In this document: piece after piece, positions 35,929 to 44,928 of the stretch
Position numbering within the stretch: position 1 is the stretch's first letter
How the letters are laid out: the number at the start of each line of letters is the position of its first letter
DNA from: Caballeronia sp. INDeC2
GTDB lineage: Bacteria; Pseudomonadota; Gammaproteobacteria; Burkholderiales; Burkholderiaceae
Reading direction: 5' to 3'
Length of the DNA stretch: 64,000 nt
Assembly: GCF_023631325.1 (NCBI RefSeq)
Contig: NZ_JALQDG010000040.1
Location: forward strand, 62,001-126,000
The notes under the pieces: model-generated
Database searches by the model: none
Told to the model about the DNA's origin: nothing
Seen by the model: only the letters and a program-made list of their open reading frames with translations
Translations under genes and position numbers: made by a program

Positions 35929-37329
35929 ATGGTTTCAGGCAACACGAACGAAGCGCCCCGGCAGGACACACTCAAGCGCGGGCTCAAGAGCCGCCACATT
36001 CAATTGATCGCGCTCGGCGGCGCGATCGGCACCGGACTTTTCCTCGGCGTCGCGCAGACGATCAAGCTCGCGGGGCCGTCCGTGCTGCTCGGCTACGCGA
36101 TCGCTGGCCTGATGGCGTTCTTCATCATGCGGCAGCTGGGCGAGATGATCGTAGACGAGCCGGTCGCCGGTTCCTTCAGCCATTTCGCCGATAAATACTG
36201 GGGCCACGCCGCCGGGTACATCTCCGGCTGGAATTACTGGGCCATTTACATTCTGGTGAGTATGGCGGAGCTGTCGGCGATCGGCATCTACATGCAGTAC
36301 TGGTGGCCGGGATTGCCGACGTGGATATCGGCGCTCGGGTGCTTCGTCATCGTGAATGCGATCAACCTGACGAGCGTGAAGTCCTACGGCGAGACGGAGT
36401 TCTGGTTCGCGATCGTGAAGGTCGCGGCGATCGTCGGGATGATTCTGTTCGGCGGCTATCTGCTCGCGTCGGGCAAGGCCGGCCCGGAGGCGAGCGTCAC
36501 GAACCTGTGGCGGCTCGGCGGCTTCTTTCCGAACGGCGTGAACGGGCTAGTGATGTCGATGGCCGTGATCATGTTCTCGTTCGGCGGGCTGGAGCTCGTG
36601 GGCATCACGGCGGCGGAAGCGGAAGATCCGTCGCGCAGCATTCCGCGCGCGACCAATCAGGTCATCTATCGCATCCTGATTTTCTATGTCGGCGCGCTCG
36701 GCGTGCTGCTCGCGCTCTATCCATGGGACAAGGTCGCGACCGGCGGCAGCCCGTTCGTTTTGATCTTCCGCGAAATGAACAGCACGCTCGTGGCGAACGT
36801 GCTCAACGTGATCGTGCTGACGGCCGCCCTGTCCGTGTACAACAGCGGCGTGTATGCGAACAGCCGCATGCTTTACGGTCTCGCGCAGCAGGGCAACGCG
36901 CCGCGCGCGCTGCTGAACGTGAGCGAGCGCGGCATTCCGCTCGCGGCGCTGGCGGTGTCGGCGTTCGTGACGGCGGCGTGCGTCGTCATCAACTATGTGA
37001 TTCCGGGGCGCGCGTTCGGACTTCTGATGGGCCTCGCGGTATCGGCGCTCGTCATCAACTGGGCGATGATCAGCATCATCCACCTCATGTTCCGCCGGAA
37101 AAAGCGCACGGGCAACGAAACGACATCGTTTCCGAGCTTCGGCCATCCGTTCACGAACTACGTCGTGCTCGCGTTTCTCGCGGGCATCGTGTGGGTCATG
37201 TACGAGATTCCGGACCTGCGCCTGTCCGTCTACCTGATCCCCTTCTGGCTGGCCGTTCTCGGAATCGGCTACTATCTCAAAAAAAGGGGCGATGACGCGA
37301 AGTGCGCCAACCGCCTGCAATCTCGCTGA
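35929..37329 (+). CDS. Amino acid permease, AroP/PheP-like
   Basis: A 466-residue, 12-helix APC-family permease. SRHIQLIALGGAIGTGLFLG and GPSVLLGYAIAG are the N-terminal signature of the AroP/PheP/LysP group, and GEMIVDEPVAGSFSHFADKY and the YWAIYILVSMAELSA helix follow. The aromatic substrate is inferred from the aromatic aminotransferase 23 bp downstream. The start at MVSGNTNEAP is preferred over the in-frame upstream extension to 35788. Confidence 0.9.
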   Translation: MVSGNTNEAPRQDTLKRGLKSRHIQLIALGGAIGTGLFLGVAQTIKLAGPSVLLGYAIAGLMAFFIMRQLGEMIVDEPVAGSFSHFADKYWGHAAGYISGWNYWAIYILVSMAELSAIGIYMQYWWPGLPTWISALGCFVIVNAINLTSVKSYGETEFWFAIVKVAAIVGMILFGGYLLASGKAGPEASVTNLWRLGGFFPNGVNGLVMSMAVIMFSFGGLELVGITAAEAEDPSRSIPRATNQVIYRILIFYVGALGVLLALYPWDKVATGGSPFVLIFREMNSTLVANVLNVIVLTAALSVYNSGVYANSRMLYGLAQQGNAPRALLNVSERGIPLAALAVSAFVTAACVVINYVIPGRAFGLLMGLAVSALVINWAMISIIHLMFRRKKRTGNETTSFPSFGHPFTNYVVLAFLAGIVWVMYEIPDLRLSVYLIPFWLAVLGIGYYLKKRGDDAKCANRLQSR

Positions 37330-37352
37330 TCTCTCGTCCTGATACCGACACC

Positions 37353-38552
37353 ATGTTCGAACATATCGATGCCTACCCCGGCGATCCCATCCTGTCGCTG
37401 AACGAAAACTTCCAGAAGGACCCGCGCACCAACAAGGTCAACCTGAGCATCGGCATTTACTTCGACGACGAAGGCCGCCTGCCCGTGATGCAGGCGGTGC
37501 GCGAAGCGGAACTGTCGATTCTGAAGGATCTCGGCCCGAAGCCCTACTTGCCGATGGCCGGTTTCGCGCATTATCGCGACGCGGTGCAATCGCTCGTGTT
37601 CGGCAACGACAGCCCGTCGCGCGCGGACGGCCGCATCGCGAGCGTGCAGACGCTCGGCGGCTCGGGCGCGCTGAAAGTGGGCGCGGATTTCATCAAGCGC
37701 TATTTCCCGCAATCGAAAGTGTGGGTGAGCGATCCGACGTGGGAGAACCATCGGTTCATCTTCGAGCGTGCGGGCTTCGAGGTGAACACGTACCCGTACT
37801 ACGACGAAGCCACCGGCGGCCTTCGCTTCGACGCGATGCTCGAAGCCATCGACAAGCTGCCCGCGAAGAGCGTCGTCCTGTTGCACGCGTGCTGCCATAA
37901 CCCGACGGGCGTCGATCTCGATCAGGCGCAATGGTTAAAGATCATCGACGTGCTGCAAAAGCGCGATCTGCTGCCGTTCGTCGATATGGCGTATCAGGGC
38001 TTCGGCGCGGGTCTGGACGACGACGCGTTCGCCGTGCGCGAGCTCGCGCGCCGTGGCGTGCCGGCGTTCATCGCCAATTCGTTCTCGAAGAATTTCTCGC
38101 TGTATGGCGAGCGCTGCGGCGGTCTGCACGTCATCAGCGACGATGCCGCCGAAGCCGATCGCGTGCTCGGCCAGTTGACGAGCGCGGTGCGCGCGAATTA
38201 CAGCAATCCGCCGACGCACGGCGCGAAGATCGTCACGCATGTGCTGAACACGCCCGAGCTGAAGCAGTCGTGGGAACGGGAACTCGCGTCGATGTGCCAG
38301 CGCATCGCGCGCATGCGCCAGGCGATTCACGACGGCCTGAAGGATCACGTGCGCGGCGAAATGCTCACGCGCTACATCAAGCAGCGCGGCATGTTCACGT
38401 ACACGGGCCTGGTCGCCGAGCAGGCGGATCGCCTCAAAGAGGAATTCGGCGTGTATATCCTGCGCTCGGGCCGCATGTGCGTCGCGGGTCTGAACGACAG
38501 CAACGTGCAGATCGTCGCCGACGCCATCGGCAAGGTGCTCGCCGCGAAGTAA
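37353..38552 (+). CDS. tyrB: Aromatic amino acid aminotransferase
   Basis: A 399-residue PLP enzyme of aminotransferase family I-alpha. It begins MFEHIDAYPGDPILSLNE, has the N-terminal NLSIGIYFDDEGRLPV stretch and the PLP lysine K246 in ANSFSKNFSLYGERCG. LLHACCHNPTGVDL is the conserved Asn-containing block. The length matches TyrB/AspC. It probably interconverts aromatic amino acids (and possibly aspartate) with 2-oxo acids. Linked to the permease. Confidence 0.92.
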   Translation: MFEHIDAYPGDPILSLNENFQKDPRTNKVNLSIGIYFDDEGRLPVMQAVREAELSILKDLGPKPYLPMAGFAHYRDAVQSLVFGNDSPSRADGRIASVQTLGGSGALKVGADFIKRYFPQSKVWVSDPTWENHRFIFERAGFEVNTYPYYDEATGGLRFDAMLEAIDKLPAKSVVLLHACCHNPTGVDLDQAQWLKIIDVLQKRDLLPFVDMAYQGFGAGLDDDAFAVRELARRGVPAFIANSFSKNFSLYGERCGGLHVISDDAAEADRVLGQLTSAVRANYSNPPTHGAKIVTHVLNTPELKQSWERELASMCQRIARMRQAIHDGLKDHVRGEMLTRYIKQRGMFTYTGLVAEQADRLKEEFGVYILRSGRMCVAGLNDSNVQIVADAIGKVLAAK

Positions 38553-38555
38553 CCG

Positions 38556-38936
38556 TTACAGGGCGGGACAGGACAGCACTTTCTGCGGCGGCAGGCTGCC
38601 CGGTCCCATGTCGACTTTCGTGCCGCGCGGCGGCGTCAGGATGAGCCGCGCGCTGGTCGAACTTTCATTCGCGAGCACGTACAGGTCGCCGCTTCCTTCT
38701 GGCTGCCAATACACGCGATACACTTCGCCGTCCTTGTAGACGTGCAGCGCGCCGTGCCGCACGGCGCCGCCCCGCCAGAAATTCACGCTTTCTCCTTCGC
38801 GCAGCGCGATCATGCCGTCCTGCCCGTTCGTTGCGCTTTCGAGCGTGCCGCAAACGGCATCGTCGGCGTGCGCGTGCGTGCACACGGCGAGCGTTGCAAG
38901 CGCGGCTGTGCAAATCGCGATTGATGTGCGTTTCAT
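38556..38936 (-). CDS. Secreted hypothetical protein
   Basis: A 126-residue protein with a clear signal peptide (MKRTSIAICTAALATLAV, then CTHAHA before DDAVC). The mature part is beta-rich with EGESVNFWRGGAVRHGALHV and ends in PQKVLSCPAL; two Cys could form a disulfide. GAGGAG sits upstream of the ATG. Family unknown. It converges with tyrB with only 3 bp between. Confidence 0.7.
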   Translation of the reverse strand: MKRTSIAICTAALATLAVCTHAHADDAVCGTLESATNGQDGMIALREGESVNFWRGGAVRHGALHVYKDGEVYRVYWQPEGSGDLYVLANESSTSARLILTPPRGTKVDMGPGSLPPQKVLSCPAL

Positions 38937-39062
38937 CGTCGGTCGACTCCTCGTGAAGAAATGGCGCGTGCGCCGTCCCGCGCTCGTCGCAAGATATGCG
39001 CCGACGTTCCTCTGCGCGTGTGCTACTTTGAATGAGAGCAGGCTTCGATCATGGAGGCGCTC

Positions 39063-39311
39063 ATGACTGTAATCGCACCGGACGAAAGGGCGGATTTCCT
39101 CGCGATTCTCGCGCGCCATCGGCTCGATGAAACCGATTTTCTCGTGCAGGAAGGCGGCGCCTCCGATGTCGTGGACGATGTCTATCCGTTGCAGGGTGTC
39201 GTCACCATCACGCGGCGTTCGACGCTGAAGGAACGCGAATATCGCATTGGACACGGCACGCATTGGACCGCCGCGTTCGAAAAGGATTTGAACAAAGGCG
39301 TGTTCGGCTGA
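39063..39311 (+). CDS. Hypothetical 82-residue protein
   Basis: Begins MTVIAPDERADFLAILARHR, then strand-rich DVYPLQGVVTITRRSTLKER. Start fixed by GGAGG (39053-39057) 5 bp upstream of ATG. No signal peptide or membrane helix. Function unknown. Confidence 0.6.
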   Translation: MTVIAPDERADFLAILARHRLDETDFLVQEGGASDVVDDVYPLQGVVTITRRSTLKEREYRIGHGTHWTAAFEKDLNKGVFG

Positions 39312-39366
39312 ACGAGCACGCCGCATGCAGGTTTTTTTCACGCACTTCTTTGAAGCGGAGCACGCG

Positions 39367-39690
39367 ATGAGACCGACCGAATTCAAATCGTTCAAGGCGC
39401 ATGTCGCGATGCTGCTGCGCGATCTCCCGCGCGGCATGACCGCCGATCTGACCGATGTCGCCGTCGCGTACTGGAACGGCACGCAAGTGGTCGGGGCGTA
39501 TCTGCGCGACAACGGCCGCATCGACGAGGATTTCGATTTCGACGAAAACGCGTGGGGCAACTGGAGCGACGAGTTCCTGATGTGGTTCGATGCGCCGCGT
39601 TTCTCCGAACGCGCCGATCTCAAGGCGGCGTTCGTTTCCGGCGTCATGCCCGCGAATGCGTGCGGCGGGCTCTGGCCACGGCCGCTCTGA
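39367..39690 (+). CDS. Hypothetical 107-residue protein
   Basis: Begins MRPTEFKSFKAHVAMLLRDL; aromatic and acidic residues dominate the centre (ENAWGNWSDEFLMWFDAPRF). GGAG lies 8 bp before this ATG; a longer start at 39325 is possible. No family recognised. Follows the previous small gene by 55 bp and may share its transcript. Confidence 0.55.
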   Translation: MRPTEFKSFKAHVAMLLRDLPRGMTADLTDVAVAYWNGTQVVGAYLRDNGRIDEDFDFDENAWGNWSDEFLMWFDAPRFSERADLKAAFVSGVMPANACGGLWPRPL

Positions 39691-39862
39691 CCGGAAGGCG
39701 CGCACGCGCCTTTTCTCCGAAAGTCATCTGTAAAGCCCGCCTCGCACACATCATCTCCCGCCGAACGGCACAACGTTTGCTCCTACCCACGGCGCGACAG
39801 CGTCCGAACCACGACCGTTTATCGGCCGTGTTCCGCCATTCATCGTCACGGAGGGTTTCAGC

Positions 39863-42373
39863 ATGGCTGGCAACGGAAGACTTCATCCGCTCACGTTCTT
39901 CACGGCCATCGTGTTCATCGTCATCGGCCTGTTGCTGGCGGCGGGCGGTGCGTGTCTCGTGTCGCTGAAAGGAACGTGGTACTACGCGATCACCGGCGCG
40001 GCCATCGTCCTGACGGGGATTTTGCTTCTCATACGGCGGCGTTCCGCGCTGCTGCTCTTCGCGCTCGTGCTGTTCGGCTCGACGATCTGGGCCGTGTTCG
40101 AAGTGCATTTCGATTTCTGGCAGTTGATGCCGCGTTTGTGGATCTGGCTTTTGCTCGGCATCTGGCTGCTGATTCCGTTCGTGCATCGCGGCGCGCTGTT
40201 TGGTCCGCCTGCGACCGCGCGCGCGGCGCGCACGCCGCTCGCCGCCGCGATCGTGCTTGCGCTGCTGCTCGGCATCGGCACGTATTTCAACGATCCGCAT
40301 GACCGGCCGGGACGCATCGACGTGAATGTGGCCGCCGATGCGAATCAGCCCGATACCAACGCCGCGACCGGCCGCGCGCCGGGTGACTGGATCGACTATG
40401 GCGGCTCGCCGCTCGCGCAGCGTTACGCGCCGCTCACGCAGATCACGCCGGAAAACGCGCATCAACTGAAGGTGGCGTGGACGTATCGGACGGGCGACAT
40501 GCCCGGCCCCGGCGATCCGACCGAGACCACCGACGAGAACACGCCGCTCAAGGTCGGCGACACGATCTTCCTGTGTACGGCGCACAGCAAGGTGATCGCG
40601 CTCGATGCGGCGAGCGGCAAGGAAAAGTGGCGTTTCGATCCGCAAATCCAGAGCCCGATCGGCTTCAAGCATTGGGAGCATATGACTTGCCGGGGCGTCG
40701 CTTATTACGATGCGTCGATGCATCCGATGCCCGCCGAAGCCGCGGCGGCATCCGCACCGGTCGAAGCGAGCGCAGCGGATGCGTCGTCCGATGCGCAAGC
40801 CGCATCCGGTCCTATGGCAGCATCCGAACCCGCCGCGCCCGTGCAGACGCCCGCGCAGACCACGGCGCTCGCCGAATGCCCGCGCCGCCTCTTCCTGCCG
40901 ACCGCCGATGCCCGCCTGATGGCCCTCGACGCGGGTACCGGCAAACCGTGCGCGAGCTTCGGCAAGGGCGGCGCGATCGATCTGCGCGCCAACATCGGCC
41001 CGTTCACGCCGGGCGGCTATTACTCGACGTCGCCGCCGGCGGTGTTCCGCAACCTCGTGATCGTCGGCGGCCACGTGACCGACAACGAATCGAACAACGA
41101 GCCTTCGGGCGTGATCCGCGCGTTCGACGTCAACGACGGCCATCTCGTCTGGAACTGGGATCCGGGCAATCCGGACGCCACCGAGCCCATCGCGGCGGGC
41201 GGCACCTACGTGCGCAACTCGCCGAATATGTGGTCGATGTTCAGCGTCGACGAGAAGCGCGGCATGATCTTTCTGCCGATGGGCAATCAGACGCCCGACC
41301 AGTGGGGCGGCCAGCGCACGCCGCAGGCGGAGAAATACGCGGCGGGCCTCGTCGCGCTCAATGCCGCGACGGGCAAGGTGCGCTGGAACTATCAGTTCAC
41401 GCACCACGATCTGTGGGACATGGACGTCGGCGGCCAGCCGACGCTCGTCGACCTGCAGACGGCGCAGGGCACGCAGCCGGCGGTGATCGCTTCGACGAAA
41501 CAGGGCAGCATTTACGTGCTGAATCGCGAAACCGGCCAGCCGATCGTGCCGATCAACGAAGTGGCGGTGCCGCAGGGCGCGGCGAAGGGCGATCACACCG
41601 CGCCGACGCAGGCGGTCTCCGCGCTCAACTTCAATCCGCCGCACGTGAAGGAAGCCGACATGTGGGGCACGACGCCGTTCGATCAGCTCTGGTGCCGCAT
41701 CAAGTTCAGGAGCCTGCGCTACGACGGGCCGTTCACGCCGCCGTCGGAGCAGGGGACGCTGGTGTTCCCGGGCAATTTCGGTGTGTTCGACTGGGGCGGG
41801 ATTTCGGTCGATCCGGTGCGGCAGATTCTGATAGCGAACCCCGATTACATGGCGTTCACGTCGAAGCTGATTCCGCGCGAGAAGCTCCAGGAAGGCGCGA
41901 CGAGCACGAGCGAGACGAGCGGCATCAAGCAGGCGCGCGGCACGCCGTATGCGTATGAAATCAGCGCGTTCCTGTCGCCGCTCGGAATTCCGTGTCAGGC
42001 GCCGCCGTGGGGCTACATGGCGGCTGTCGATCTGCGCACGAACAAGATCGCGTGGATGCACAAGAACGGCACGATCGTCGACAGCGCGCCGCTGCCAATT
42101 CCCATGCCGCTCGGCGTGCCGAGCCTCGGCGGGACGATCGTGACGGCCGGCGGCGTCGCGTTCCTGACCGGCACGCTCGATCAGTATGTGCGCGCCTACG
42201 ACGTGCGTGACGGGAAGAAGCTCTGGGAAGCGCGGCTGCCGGCAGGCGGGCAGTCGACGCCGATGAGCTACGCCGATGCGAGCGGCAAGCAGTATGTGCT
42301 CGTCACGGCGGGCGGTCACGGCTCGCTCGGCACGAAGGCAGGCGACTACGTGATCGCCTACACGCTGCAATGA
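39863..42373 (+). CDS. gcd: Membrane-bound PQQ-dependent glucose dehydrogenase
   Basis: An 836-residue enzyme oxidising glucose (and other aldoses) to the lactone in the periplasm and passing electrons to ubiquinone. The N-terminal 150 residues contain about five membrane helices (TFFTAIVFIVIGLLLAAGGA, then others). The periplasmic beta-propeller follows, with GDWIDYGGSPLAQRYAPLTQ, TRGVA-type blocks (here TCRGVAYYDAS), and C-terminal TAGGHGSLGTKAGDYVIAYT. It is about 40 residues longer than E. coli Gcd because of an Ala/Pro/Ser-rich insert (about 285-335) between TCRGVAYYD and CPRRLFLP. GGAGG precedes the ATG. Confidence 0.93.
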   Translation: MAGNGRLHPLTFFTAIVFIVIGLLLAAGGACLVSLKGTWYYAITGAAIVLTGILLLIRRRSALLLFALVLFGSTIWAVFEVHFDFWQLMPRLWIWLLLGIWLLIPFVHRGALFGPPATARAARTPLAAAIVLALLLGIGTYFNDPHDRPGRIDVNVAADANQPDTNAATGRAPGDWIDYGGSPLAQRYAPLTQITPENAHQLKVAWTYRTGDMPGPGDPTETTDENTPLKVGDTIFLCTAHSKVIALDAASGKEKWRFDPQIQSPIGFKHWEHMTCRGVAYYDASMHPMPAEAAAASAPVEASAADASSDAQAASGPMAASEPAAPVQTPAQTTALAECPRRLFLPTADARLMALDAGTGKPCASFGKGGAIDLRANIGPFTPGGYYSTSPPAVFRNLVIVGGHVTDNESNNEPSGVIRAFDVNDGHLVWNWDPGNPDATEPIAAGGTYVRNSPNMWSMFSVDEKRGMIFLPMGNQTPDQWGGQRTPQAEKYAAGLVALNAATGKVRWNYQFTHHDLWDMDVGGQPTLVDLQTAQGTQPAVIASTKQGSIYVLNRETGQPIVPINEVAVPQGAAKGDHTAPTQAVSALNFNPPHVKEADMWGTTPFDQLWCRIKFRSLRYDGPFTPPSEQGTLVFPGNFGVFDWGGISVDPVRQILIANPDYMAFTSKLIPREKLQEGATSTSETSGIKQARGTPYAYEISAFLSPLGIPCQAPPWGYMAAVDLRTNKIAWMHKNGTIVDSAPLPIPMPLGVPSLGGTIVTAGGVAFLTGTLDQYVRAYDVRDGKKLWEARLPAGGQSTPMSYADASGKQYVLVTAGGHGSLGTKAGDYVIAYTLQ

Positions 42374-42384
42374 GCGATGAAAGA

Positions 42385-42410
42385 GGGCGCGGGAATAATC
42401 TCCCGCGCCC
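42385..42410. terminator. Hairpin between gcd and a small convergent gene
   Basis: GGGCGCGGGA (42385-42394) pairs perfectly with TCCCGCGCCC (42401-42410) around a 6-nt loop. It lies 12 bp after the gcd stop and 6 bp from the stop of a small minus-strand gene, so it probably terminates both. Confidence 0.6.
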
Positions 42411-42415
42411 GCGCG

Positions 42416-42550
42416 TTACGAACGGCGATAGGCTTCGGCCATCAGCGCGCTGACCTTCGCGCGTGCGACGAGCGCGTCGCGCATAGCGGCGCGCAGCTTG
42501 GCGGCGATAAAGGAAACGAGGGCGATCGGCGTAGCGGCGATGATTCCCAT
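42416..42550 (-). CDS. Small helical hypothetical protein
   Basis: A 44-residue protein, too short for most gene callers: MGIIAATPIALVSFIAAKLR then AAMRDALVARAKVSALMAEAYRRS. GGAG lies upstream of the ATG at about 8 bp spacing, and an AT-rich dyad follows. Amphipathic or membrane-associated helices are likely. It sits between two PQQ-type genes. Function unknown. Confidence 0.5.
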   Translation of the reverse strand: MGIIAATPIALVSFIAAKLRAAMRDALVARAKVSALMAEAYRRS

Positions 42551-42563
42551 GGTGGACTCCGTA

Positions 42564-42594
42564 CTAGGGGTAACTAATTAGGTAATAACCCTAG
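42564..42594. promoter_or_regulatory. AT-rich dyad between divergent genes
   Basis: CTAGGG and CCCTAG arms (6 bp) flank a region with a CTAATTAG palindrome at 42574-42581. It lies between the small minus-strand gene and the PQQ-like lipoprotein gene and is strikingly AT-rich against its surroundings. It is a likely operator or promoter region. Confidence 0.35.
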
Positions 42595-42674
42595 GTTAGC
42601 ATAGTTTGACGCGTTGCAACAAATTCGTTGCGCGGAAGCGAATCGTCGCGTTGTTCCGTCTCTGGGAGAGGAGC

Positions 42675-44363
42675 ATGCAGATGAAAACCCGGTTTCTGAC
42701 TCTGTCCGTCGCGGCTGGCGTCGCGCTCGCCGTGGCGATCATCGGTGCGTGCAGCGGCGGCGGTTCCAGCGGCGATACCGCGGCGGCGGCGAGCGGCGGC
42801 AGCGCGCCCGCCGCGGCATCGAGTCCGTCGAGCGCATCGGCGCCTGTCGCGGCGCTTCCGATGGACGTGGCCACCTGGCACAACGACATCGCCCGCACGG
42901 GTCAGCAGCTCGCGGAAACCGTCCTCACGCCAGCGAACGTCAATTCCGCCAGCTTCGGCAAGCTCGCGACGTTTCCCGTCGACGGCGCGGTCGATGCGCA
43001 ACCGCTCTTCCTCACGGCCATACCGATCTCGGGCGGCACGCACAACGTCGTCTATGTCGCGACGGAAAACGCCAGCGTCTACGCGTTCGACGCCGACAGC
43101 GGCAGCGTGCTCTGGAAAATCTCGACGCTCGGCAACGGCGAGTCGCCGAGCGACGACCACAAGTGCACGCAGATCACGCCGACCATCGGGGTGACGGCAA
43201 CGCCTGTCATCGACCGGTCGCGCGGCCCGCACGGCGCGATGTATGTCGTGGGCATGTCGAAAGACGCGTCGGGCGGCTATCACCAGCGAATCCACGCGCT
43301 CGACATCACGACGGGCGCCGAACTTTTCAACGGCCCGACCGAGATTCGCGCGACTTATCCGGGCAACGGCGCGGGCAGCCAGAACGGCACGCTCACGTTC
43401 GATCCGGGCCAGTACGCCGAGCGCGCGTCGTTGCTGCTGCTCGGTGGCGTCGTGTACACCGCGTGGACTTCGCACTGCGACTTCATGCCGTACACCGGCT
43501 GGGTCATGGGCTATGACGCGAACACGCTGCAGCAGGCGAGTGTGCTGAACGTCACGCCGAACGGTCAGATGGGCTCGATCTGGATGAGCGGCGCCGGCCT
43601 CGCGTCGGACGGCGAAGCGATCTTTTTCCTTGACGCGAACGGCACTTTCGACCCGACGCAAAACGCGCAGGAAATGCCCATCAACGGCAACTTCGGCAAT
43701 GGCTTTTTGAGGCTGAACACCTCGCCGCTGAGGGTGCAGGATTATTTCCAGCCGTCGAACACGGTGCAGGAATCGAACGAAGACGAGGATTTGGGCTCCG
43801 GCGGGGCGATGGTCCTGCCCGATTTCGCCGATGCAAGCGGCACGGTCCGGCATCTCGCGGTCGGCGCGGGCAAGAACGCGACGATCTACGTCGTCAACCG
43901 CTTTTCGATGGGCAAGTTCGATTCGAACGCCGATCACATCTATCAGGAACTCGTCGGCCAGATTCGCGGACCGATGTTCGGCGCCCCCGCGTACTTCAAC
44001 AACACGGTCTATTTCGGCGCGGTCGGTGACAGCGTCAGGGCGTTTTCGGTGACGAACGCGGCGCTGTCGGGAACGTCGACGAGCCAGACATCGAATGCAT
44101 TCGCCTTCCCCGGCGCGACGCCGAGCATTTCCGCGAACGGCACGGCGAACGGCATCCTGTGGGCGGCGGAAAACGGCACGACCGGCGCGCTGCGTGCGTA
44201 CGACGCGACCAATCTCGGCCGCCAGCTCTACAGCAGCAACGATGCCGGGACGCGCGACCAGTTCGGCCAGGGCAACAAGTTCATCACGCCGACGATCGCG
44301 AACGGCAAGGTGTATGTCGGGACGAAGAACAGCGTCGCCGTGTTCGGGTTATTGCCGAAATAA
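42675..44363 (+). CDS. PQQ-like beta-propeller lipoprotein
   Basis: A 562-residue exported lipoprotein. The lipobox is in the hydrophobic start VALAVAIIGACSGGGSSG (Cys predicted acylated), followed by a Ser/Ala/Gly-rich linker. The mature domain has PQQ-binding-like propeller repeats, e.g. NVVYVATENASVYAFDAD and AFDADSGSVLWKI, and a C-terminal GKVYVGTKNSVAVFG. It lies downstream of gcd but has no evident quinoprotein active-site motif. The function (binding, assembly or a dehydrogenase) is unknown. Ribosome-binding GGGAGAGGAG precedes two nearby ATGs (42675 and 42681). Confidence 0.8.
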   Translation: MQMKTRFLTLSVAAGVALAVAIIGACSGGGSSGDTAAAASGGSAPAAASSPSSASAPVAALPMDVATWHNDIARTGQQLAETVLTPANVNSASFGKLATFPVDGAVDAQPLFLTAIPISGGTHNVVYVATENASVYAFDADSGSVLWKISTLGNGESPSDDHKCTQITPTIGVTATPVIDRSRGPHGAMYVVGMSKDASGGYHQRIHALDITTGAELFNGPTEIRATYPGNGAGSQNGTLTFDPGQYAERASLLLLGGVVYTAWTSHCDFMPYTGWVMGYDANTLQQASVLNVTPNGQMGSIWMSGAGLASDGEAIFFLDANGTFDPTQNAQEMPINGNFGNGFLRLNTSPLRVQDYFQPSNTVQESNEDEDLGSGGAMVLPDFADASGTVRHLAVGAGKNATIYVVNRFSMGKFDSNADHIYQELVGQIRGPMFGAPAYFNNTVYFGAVGDSVRAFSVTNAALSGTSTSQTSNAFAFPGATPSISANGTANGILWAAENGTTGALRAYDATNLGRQLYSSNDAGTRDQFGQGNKFITPTIANGKVYVGTKNSVAVFGLLPK

Positions 44364-44439
44364 GAAGGGATCGCGCACCGGAATCGCGTTTCGCTATATT
44401 CTTGTAGATATAACAAAACGGATCGAGTTACCGGGCATC

Positions 44440-44928
44440 ATGCTGAATCCACCCATAGACGCACCCAGCCGCGAACCCGCCGACGGCGGCTACGGCGCGA
44501 CCATCATCACCGTGAAGGCGGCGCGCGACCACGAGCGCGCCGAATCGATACGCGATCTCGTGGATGCGCATCGCCGTCTGCAGGGCAGCGTGCTGCGTTT
44601 TCTTTCACTTTTCGACGACGCGCGCACGAGCGTCGCCCACGACGGGCGTGAATCGCTCGAAGCGCTCGTCGGCGTGCTGGAGAAAAAGGCGCGCGCGGCT
44701 GGATTCGCGCGCATGCGCGAGTTGAGCGCGGCCGTGCAGGAAGCGCGGATTGCGGCGCGGCAGCGTGACTGGCTCTTCTTCGATTCCTTCGGCACGGATG
44801 TGCCCGCACTGCGCGCGGCCGCGAGCGCGCTGGAGCGGCTGGACGCGACGCTCGTCGGCTTATGCGTGGAGCATGTCCTGCGCGCGAACGCGTTGCCGGG
44901 CGCGAAGCCGCGAGTGCGTCGCGGCTAG
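44440..44928 (+). CDS. Hypothetical helical protein
   Basis: A 162-residue protein, almost entirely helical: RDHERAESIRDLVDAHRRLQ, SLEALVGVLEKKARAAGF and so on. Phosphotransfer or other four-helix-bundle roles are conceivable but not shown. No membrane helix or signal. It overlaps the convergent SnoaL-type gene by 4 bp. Family unknown. Confidence 0.55.
   Translation: MLNPPIDAPSREPADGGYGATIITVKAARDHERAESIRDLVDAHRRLQGSVLRFLSLFDDARTSVAHDGRESLEALVGVLEKKARAAGFARMRELSAAVQEARIAARQRDWLFFDSFGTDVPALRAAASALERLDATLVGLCVEHVLRANALPGAKPRVRRG

Noticed and set aside
39644..42370. A very long open frame antisense to gcd (about 900 codons)
   Set aside because: It mirrors gcd in codon phase, is dominated by Arg/His/Ala as expected from reading a GC-rich gene backwards, and has no recognisable domain or ribosome-binding site. 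Similar antisense frames exist over narG, the hybrid kinase and others.
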